From contig DFMV01000008.1 of NCBI GenBank assembly GCA_002375765.1, forward strand, positions 1-28,291: a DNA stretch of 28,291 nucleotides, in the 5' to 3' direction. Of the stretch, positions 23,813 to 28,291 are shown piece after piece (positions within the stretch are counted from its first letter, which is position 1; every line of letters starts with the position of its first letter). Position numbers and translations under genes: made by a program. The notes beneath the pieces were generated by a model. That model searched no databases. It was given only the letters and a program-made list of their open reading frames with translations, and had not been told where the DNA came from. Source of the stretch: Rhizobiales bacterium UBA3584 (GTDB lineage: Bacteria; Pseudomonadota; Alphaproteobacteria; Rhizobiales; Devosiaceae).

Positions 23813-24232
23813 ATGAGACACTGTTTCAAGGCCCTTGCGACCTTTGCCCTTGTCGCTTCCACCTCCCCTGCCATCCTGGCACAGGAGTCCAATGGAAACG
23901 ATGGAGCAGCAGCCGAGGGTCAGCCGGTAGCCGAGCGATCGATTGGGCCGGTGACGGTCGACCAGATCGTGGGGTTCGACGAGGGCCGCAGCCTCGTCGT
24001 CATTGCGGTTGAACAAGAAGGCGAGGGCGATGCGGACAATGATGACATCGGCATAGAGGCGATGGTCGATGATCAGTCGGCGGACTTCGAGGCCATCCTC
24101 GATGCCATCGAAGAGAACCCTGTCATTTACGAGCAACTGCGCGCGGAAGGCTACGAGCGCGGCGATATACTTGCCGTGGGCCTGGACGACGACCGCGCAC
24201 TCACGATCAGGGTTCACGCCGACAGCGAATAG
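23813..24232 (+). CDS. Small secreted acidic protein, function unknown
   Basis: 139 aa. A Sec signal peptide (MRHCFKALATFALVASTSPA, ending ILA-Q; cleavage near residue 23) precedes a strongly acidic mature part rich in Asp and Glu (EGEGDADNDDIGIEAMVDD). DFEAILDAIEENPVIYEQLR forms a likely helix, and the end reads GDILAVGLDDDRALTIRV. ATG 23813 has AAGGAG six bases upstream. I recognise no family. The acidity could mean cation binding or adaptation to salt. It follows the PRC-barrel gene by 219 bases on the same strand and may share its stress regulation, but that is only proximity. Confidence 0.75.
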   Translation: MRHCFKALATFALVASTSPAILAQESNGNDGAAAEGQPVAERSIGPVTVDQIVGFDEGRSLVVIAVEQEGEGDADNDDIGIEAMVDDQSADFEAILDAIEENPVIYEQLRAEGYERGDILAVGLDDDRALTIRVHADSE

Positions 24233-24260
24233 GCACGCCTTCGCAAGGAACACAATGTGA

Positions 24261-24291
24261 GCCACCGCGCTGTCCGGAATGGCGCGGCGGT
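24261..24291 (+). terminator. Possible stem-loop after the secreted protein gene
   Basis: CCGCGC (24265-24270) pairs with GCGCGG (24282-24287) across an 11-base loop. GCC/GGT can extend the stem with one mismatch. No clear T-tract follows, so termination is uncertain. It lies between the converging secreted-protein and ugpC-like genes. Confidence 0.3.
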
Positions 24292-24320
24292 TCTGCGGAC
24301 AAACGCGGCCGGAGCATGTT

Positions 24321-25391
24321 CTATAGCGAGGCGGGTGACGATTTTGATTCCAGCCGCTGCCCGGTGCCAGAGTTGAACAAATGAAGGTTTGCAAGGGGCA
24401 GAATGAGTTTCTCGGTTGCTCCGGCGTACCATCGGCCGCCAGCAGCCCTTACCGTCACCAGTTCATCGACCCCATCCACGGCAACGTAGACGAGCGATTC
24501 CTTGCCAAGGATTTCCACCGCCTCGATCCGTCCTGCAAGCGAAATGGCCGGACGGGGATCGTCGCCCAGAACGATATCTTCGGGGCGTATCCCGATGGTG
24601 CACCCTGCCTGCGGGACAATATGGGGCAGATCAACACCATGAGCTGCAAGGGCAGCCGCCTCGAGCAGGTTCATGCCCGGCGAGCCGATGAAACGCGCAA
24701 CGAAGGTCGTGCGGGGCCGCTCGTAGAGTTCGGTGGGCGTTCCGACCTGCTCGATATTGCCTGCGTTCATGACAACGAGGCGATCGGCCAGGGTCATGGC
24801 TTCGAGCTGGTCGTGAGTGACGTAGATCGCCGTGGTGTCGAGCGTCTTTTGCAGCCGGCGGATTTCAACCCGCATCTGTCCGCGCAGCTTGGCGTCCAGA
24901 TTGGAGAGGGGCTCGTCAAACAGGAAGGCGCGGGGCTTGCGAACGATGGCACGCCCCATGGCGACGCGCTGGCGCTGCCCGCCCGATAGCGCTGCCGGGC
25001 GGCGCTCAAGATAGGGTTCGAGTTCGAGGATGCGGGCAGCCTCGGCTACGAGAGCCTGACGGTCCTGCTTGCCGACACCGCGATTCTTCAATCCGTATTC
25101 GAGATTGCCGCGCACGGACATGTGCGGATAGAGCGCGTAATTCTGGAACACCATGGCAATGTCGCGGGCGGCAGGTTCGACGGTGTTGACCACGCGCCCG
25201 TCAATGGCGATCGTCCCGCTGGTGATGGTTTCAAGGCCGGCAATCATCCGCAGAAGCGTCGATTTTCCGCAGCCGGACGGGCCGACCAGAACCATGAGTT
25301 CCCCCGGTTCGACGGCAAGGTCGATGCCGTGCAGGGCCGTGACATTGCCCGAATAGACTTTCCGGGCCTGATTGATTGCAATGCTCGACAT
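24321..25391 (-). CDS. ugpC: ABC transporter ATPase, UgpC/MalK type
   Basis: 356 aa nucleotide-binding subunit of a CUT1 sugar-type importer. Walker A is GPSGCGKST (37-45), the Q-loop [11 protein letters not shown], the signature LSGGQ (135-139), Walker B RAFLFDEP (154-161) and the switch His in VTHDQLEAM. The C-terminal regulatory OB-fold domain ([13 protein letters not shown]) is present. Its neighbours (HAD phosphatase, PhoD, glycerophosphodiesterase) point to glycerol-3-phosphate or glycerophosphodiesters as substrate, with the membrane and binding subunits presumably upstream beyond the window edge. It follows the HAD gene by 16 bases. Without those subunits, another CUT1 substrate cannot be excluded. 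Confidence 0.88.
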   Translation of the reverse strand: MSSIAINQARKVYSGNVTALHGIDLAVEPGELMVLVGPSGCGKSTLLRMIAGLETITSGTIAIDGRVVNTVEPAARDIAMVFQNYALYPHMSVRGNLEYGLKNRGVGKQDRQALVAEAARILELEPYLERRPAALSGGQRQRVAMGRAIVRKPRAFLFDEPLSNLDAKLRGQMRVEIRRLQKTLDTTAIYVTHDQLEAMTLADRLVVMNAGNIEQVGTPTELYERPRTTFVARFIGSPGMNLLEAAALAAHGVDLPHIVPQAGCTIGIRPEDIVLGDDPRPAISLAGRIEAVEILGKESLVYVAVDGVDELVTVRAAGGRWYAGATEKLILPLANLHLFNSGTGQRLESKSSPASL

Positions 25392-25407
25392 TTTCCAGTT
25401 TCCGTCC

Positions 25408-26088
25408 TTAGAGGGTTGAGGGCGCCAGATCGGCGACGATCAGCGCGGCCAGATCCTGCGCGCCCACGGCCACGCCGGCAGCGCCGGCCGCCAGCAGCAC
25501 TTCGCGCCGGTCGGGGCGCGGATCGTTGGGATCGACAAAGCCGATGGCCTTGACCCCGGCGGCGCGGGCGGCCTGGATGCCATGATGGCTATCGTCGACC
25601 ATGATTGAGCGTTCCGGGCGCGCATCGAAAGCCGCGAGGCAGTAGAGCACCAGATCGGGCGCCGGTTTGGGCCTGGCGACCATTTCGGCACTGAAGATAT
25701 GGGGGGCAAAAATATCCCATAGCTCAAGCAGTCCGAGGCTGTTTTTCAGGCGTGCCATCGTGCTGTTCGAGGCAACGCATTTTGGCACATCAAGCGCCCG
25801 CAGCAGCGGCTCTATACCGGCCATGGCGCGCAATTCCCGCGCAAACGCCGCGTACACATCGGAATGCCAGCTCGAAAACAGGCTATCGAGCGCGGTGATG
25901 CCCGCTGCTTCGAAATAGAAGCGCAAATCGCTTTCGGACTTTCCGGTGAAGGTGCGATGAGCTTCTTCGGCGCTCATCGAAAGGCCGGCGGCGCTGAGGG
26001 ATTGGGCCAGAGTGCGGCTGGCGATCGGCTCGCTGTCGATGAGCACGCCGTCGCAATCGAAAATGACGAGATCGAGCGGCCGGGTCAT
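25408..26088 (-). CDS. HAD-superfamily (subfamily IA) phosphatase
   Basis: 226 aa. Motif I is [14 protein letters not shown] with nucleophile D11 and acid/base D13. Motif II is the Ser in CVASNST, motif III the Lys in ARPKPAPD, and motif [13 protein letters not shown]. An alpha-helical cap lies between motifs I and II, as in phosphoglycolate and glycerol-3-phosphate phosphatases. In an operon with UgpC, PhoD and a glycerophosphodiesterase, glycerol-3-phosphate or a similar small phosphate ester is a reasonable substrate, but family members are promiscuous. Its ATG overlaps the phoD stop by four bases (ATGA), so translation is coupled. Confidence 0.88.
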   Translation of the reverse strand: MTRPLDLVIFDCDGVLIDSEPIASRTLAQSLSAAGLSMSAEEAHRTFTGKSESDLRFYFEAAGITALDSLFSSWHSDVYAAFARELRAMAGIEPLLRALDVPKCVASNSTMARLKNSLGLLELWDIFAPHIFSAEMVARPKPAPDLVLYCLAAFDARPERSIMVDDSHHGIQAARAAGVKAIGFVDPNDPRPDRREVLLAAGAAGVAVGAQDLAALIVADLAPSTL

Positions 26089-27614
26089 AGGCGGTTCACT
26101 CCCGCCATTCCATCGAGCACGGCAAAGCTTTGGAAGATCGCGGCGCTGGCATTCGGGTCCTTGCGGTCGGACACCGCGACGAAATCGGCCCGCGCCTGTT
26201 CAGACGAGAGCGAAAGAATGGCATAGCCATGCTCGCGGCTGCTGGCGAATTTGAGGTGCGGGTTTTCGGCCAAAGCCGTCGAGACACTTGCTTGGCTTGG
26301 CCCATCGGAGGTGATCGACCCGGTCACAAATTCGGTGGCGAGGGTTGCGCTGTCAGGATTTGCGAAATCCTCTTTGACGTCGGCGGCGTAGAACGCATGC
26401 AGATCACCACCGATGACCAGCGGATTGGCCGTGCCCGAGGCGCGCACCGAATCGAGAAGCCGGGTGCGGGCCGAGCGGTATCCATCCCAGCCATCGAGAT
26501 TGTACCCGGTTGCGTCTCCCGCCTTTGTGTCGCGTTCGGAGAGCAGCGTCTGCTGGGCGATGACCGTCCATTTGGCGTGCGAGGCATCGAGGGTTGCGTC
26601 GAACCAGGCTTCCTGCGCGTCACCGAGCATGGTGCGTCCGGGCACATCTTCGGAGACTTCGAGCGGTGCCGAACGGTATTGGCGGGTGTCGAGCATGGCG
26701 ATGTCGAGCAAATGCCCGAACCCGTGCCGTCCATAGATTTTGAAATCGGTAAAATCGCGGCTGGTGATTGGCGGAACGGGCATATGCTCGTACCAGGCCT
26801 GGTAGGCCGCAGCCCGCTGGCGCAAGAATTTTTCGCCTCCGACGACATTGGGGGCGTCGTCATCGGCGTAATTGTTGATGACTTCGTGGTCGTCCCAGAC
26901 GGCGAGCCAGGGGAAACTGGCGTGGGCGGCCTGCAGGTCGGGATCGGATTTGTACTGGGCGTGCCGCTCCCGGTATTCGCTCAAAAGGGTTGGCGGCCAG
27001 CCATTGCCGTGCCGGCGCACCAGATGGGTGCCGTAGCTGACCTCGTAGATATAATCGCCCAGATGGACGACGAGATCGAGGTCGCGTTGGGCCATGTCGC
27101 GATAGGCGCTGTAATAGCCCTGCTCATATTGCTGGCACGACGCGAAGGCGAAGGTGAAACGATCGTTTGCCGCGTCGGCGGCGGGCGCAGTGCGAGTGCG
27201 GCCGACCCTGCTTTCGGCATTGCCGCAGCGGAAGCGATAGAAATACCAGCGGCCGGCCCCAAGACCCGTCACCGCCACATGGACCGAATGGCCCCATTCC
27301 TGAACCGCCCGATAGATGCCGGAGCGGACCGGCCGGGAAAATGCTTCATCCTCGGCCACCTCCCAGAAAACTTCCATTGGGGGAATGGCGACCTCAGGGA
27401 TCGGCGCGAAGGGATCAGCGAGCGGGACCGCCTCGACCGGAAAGACCAGTCGCGTCCAGAGGATGACGCCGTCGGGCGTCGGGCAGCCTGATGCCACGCC
27501 GAGGGAAAACGGATCGGTGTCGAAAGTTTGCGCACGCGCGCTTCCAAGGCTTGGCCAAATAGCGGCGGCGGCCAGGCCGGTGCCGAGAAAAAGGCGGCGG
27601 TTCAATAAGGGCAC
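26085..27614 (-). CDS. phoD: PhoD-family alkaline phosphatase/phosphodiesterase, Tat-exported
   Basis: 509 aa. A twin-arginine signal (NRRLFLGTGLAAAAIW, with R6 and R7; cleavage near SARA, residue 28) sends it folded to the periplasm. An N-terminal PhoD domain (FDTDPFSLGVASGCPTPDGV) precedes the metallophosphatase core, with metal-site motifs FASCQQYEQGYY, VVHLGDYIYE (182-191) and AVWDDHEVINNY (238-249). PhoD enzymes use Ca and Fe to free phosphate from mono- and diesters. GTG 27614 is chosen because GGAG lies six bases upstream and the Tat motif then starts at residue 5; the longer frame overlaps the glycerophosphodiesterase gene. It lies 29 bases after that gene. Confidence 0.9.
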   Translation of the reverse strand: MPLLNRRLFLGTGLAAAAIWPSLGSARAQTFDTDPFSLGVASGCPTPDGVILWTRLVFPVEAVPLADPFAPIPEVAIPPMEVFWEVAEDEAFSRPVRSGIYRAVQEWGHSVHVAVTGLGAGRWYFYRFRCGNAESRVGRTRTAPAADAANDRFTFAFASCQQYEQGYYSAYRDMAQRDLDLVVHLGDYIYEVSYGTHLVRRHGNGWPPTLLSEYRERHAQYKSDPDLQAAHASFPWLAVWDDHEVINNYADDDAPNVVGGEKFLRQRAAAYQAWYEHMPVPPITSRDFTDFKIYGRHGFGHLLDIAMLDTRQYRSAPLEVSEDVPGRTMLGDAQEAWFDATLDASHAKWTVIAQQTLLSERDTKAGDATGYNLDGWDGYRSARTRLLDSVRASGTANPLVIGGDLHAFYAADVKEDFANPDSATLATEFVTGSITSDGPSQASVSTALAENPHLKFASSREHGYAILSLSSEQARADFVAVSDRKDPNASAAIFQSFAVLDGMAGVNRL

Positions 27615-27643
27615 GAAGGTCTCCACACAAGTGCTTTCAGTTT

Positions 27644-28291
27644 TCAGGCCGAAAGGGCAAGCCGGTCGCGAACGGACAGGGCGAGGACCGGATCGTCCGA
27701 GGTCAGATAGCCGGTGCGGCGCTCGAGCCAGAACGCGATATCCTCTTCGGTGTTGGGCACCCAGGCGCCGAGTTGCTCGAGCGGCAATATGGCGAGAACC
27801 GCGTCCCAGTGTTCGGCGAGCAGGGATTTTTCGATGGCAATGATGTCCGCACGATCCAAAGCCGCCCGCAGCGTCTGCTCGAGTCCGCGCGTTTGCGCCG
27901 ATTTGTGGTTGACCGAGCAGAGCCGCGGAATGTCGGGGGCAGCGACTTTGCAAGCGTCCAGCACGTCAAGGTTGAAGCTGGTCATGTGGCTCCTGCCGGC
28001 CAGCCCGAACCGGATAAGGGTCGCGGCCACCCGCTCGGGGAGACCGGGATAGGGGGTGCCCGTTTCGTCGGATTTGAGCTCGACATGGAGATGGCAATTG
28101 CCTTCGGCCAGCACCTCGAGCACTTCGGCCAGGGTGGGCAGGGTGTCGGGGCTGTCCTTTAGACGCAGCGTGCGGCGCTGTTGGGGGGTGACCAGCCGCA
28201 CGGGACCGGAGCCCTCCGCGGTGCGGGCCAGCGTCGCGTCGTGGATCACCAGAAGTTCGCCGGCATCGGAGAGATGCACGTCGAATTCGAC
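27644..28291 (-). CDS. Glycerophosphodiester phosphodiesterase, N-terminus cut by window edge
   Basis: 216 codons are visible. The gene continues past base 28291. The first visible residues, VEFDVHLSDAGELLVIHDAT, are the second conserved block of GDPD enzymes (the Glu and Asp bind metal, the His is catalytic). LPTLAEVLEVL, HLHVELKSDE and the later LGAWVPNTEEDI follow in family order. The first block (AHRG) must lie beyond the edge. GDPD cleaves glycerophosphodiesters to glycerol-3-phosphate and an alcohol, supplying the downstream UgpC-type importer or HAD phosphatase. It is the first visible gene of the minus-strand phosphodiester operon. Confidence 0.9.
   Translation of the reverse strand, partial: VEFDVHLSDAGELLVIHDATLARTAEGSGPVRLVTPQQRRTLRLKDSPDTLPTLAEVLEVLAEGNCHLHVELKSDETGTPYPGLPERVAATLIRFGLAGRSHMTSFNLDVLDACKVAAPDIPRLCSVNHKSAQTRGLEQTLRAALDRADIIAIEKSLLAEHWDAVLAILPLEQLGAWVPNTEEDIAFWLERRTGYLTSDDPVLALSVRDRLALSA

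Noticed and set aside
26130..27491. 453-codon open frame on the plus strand
   Set aside because: It is antisense to phoD, whose catalytic motifs are intact. The plus-strand protein has no recognisable domain.
1..28291. Mobile element, CRISPR, tRNA or rRNA
   Set aside because: No transposase, terminal repeats, spaced direct repeats, clover-leaf or rRNA-like segments were seen on either strand by eye.

Overview
The window is high-GC, densely packed bacterial DNA. Its gene content points to an alphaproteobacterium, probably of the order Hyphomicrobiales: many LysR and LacI regulators, a TRAP transporter, a UgpC-type ABC ATPase, a Tat-exported PhoD, PRC-barrel and DUF1127 proteins. A Devosia/Pelagibacterium-like host is a guess from style only. 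I see no rRNA, tRNA, CRISPR array or insertion sequence.

Region 1 (1-18.8 kb) is a catabolic supercluster. It holds a LacI regulator, an AmaA-like L-pipecolate oxidase, an ornithine-cyclodeaminase-family ketimine reductase, a MarR regulator and a TRAP transporter (dctM, dctQ, dctP). Next comes a minus-strand operon read from 16687 down to 7697: fructoselysine-6-kinase (frlD-like), class I aminotransferase, antiquitin-type aminoadipate semialdehyde dehydrogenase (amaB-like), 2-oxoadipate dioxygenase/decarboxylase (hglS-like), D-2-hydroxyglutarate dehydrogenase (ydiJ-like) and a LysR regulator. Divergent from it is the frlB-like deglycase, followed by a convergent frlC-like epimerase. Read together, they give a nearly complete predicted route: fructoselysine is phosphorylated and split to glucose-6-phosphate and lysine; the lysine carbon then passes through piperideine-2-carboxylate, pipecolate, aminoadipate semialdehyde, 2-aminoadipate, 2-oxoadipate and D-2-hydroxyglutarate to 2-oxoglutarate. 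Only the oxidation of lysine to the ketimine has no dedicated enzyme here.

Two operator families tie the region together. GTTCCATATGGAAC-type palindromes occur three times, each just downstream of a minus-strand TTGAC -35 box: before the ketimine reductase and twice before dctP. GAACGTTC-centred, LacI-type palindromes lie between frlD and frlB and upstream of frlC.

Region 2 (18.9-24.2 kb) is mixed accessory DNA: a VOC protein, an EamA transporter whose frame runs into a DUF1127 domain, WrbA, a LysR regulator, a LysR remnant joined to a secreted-protein remnant, a PRC-barrel protein and a small secreted acidic protein.

Region 3 (24.3 kb to the end) is the distal part of a minus-strand phosphodiester-scavenging operon: a glycerophosphodiester phosphodiesterase (cut by the window edge), Tat-exported PhoD, a HAD phosphatase and UgpC.
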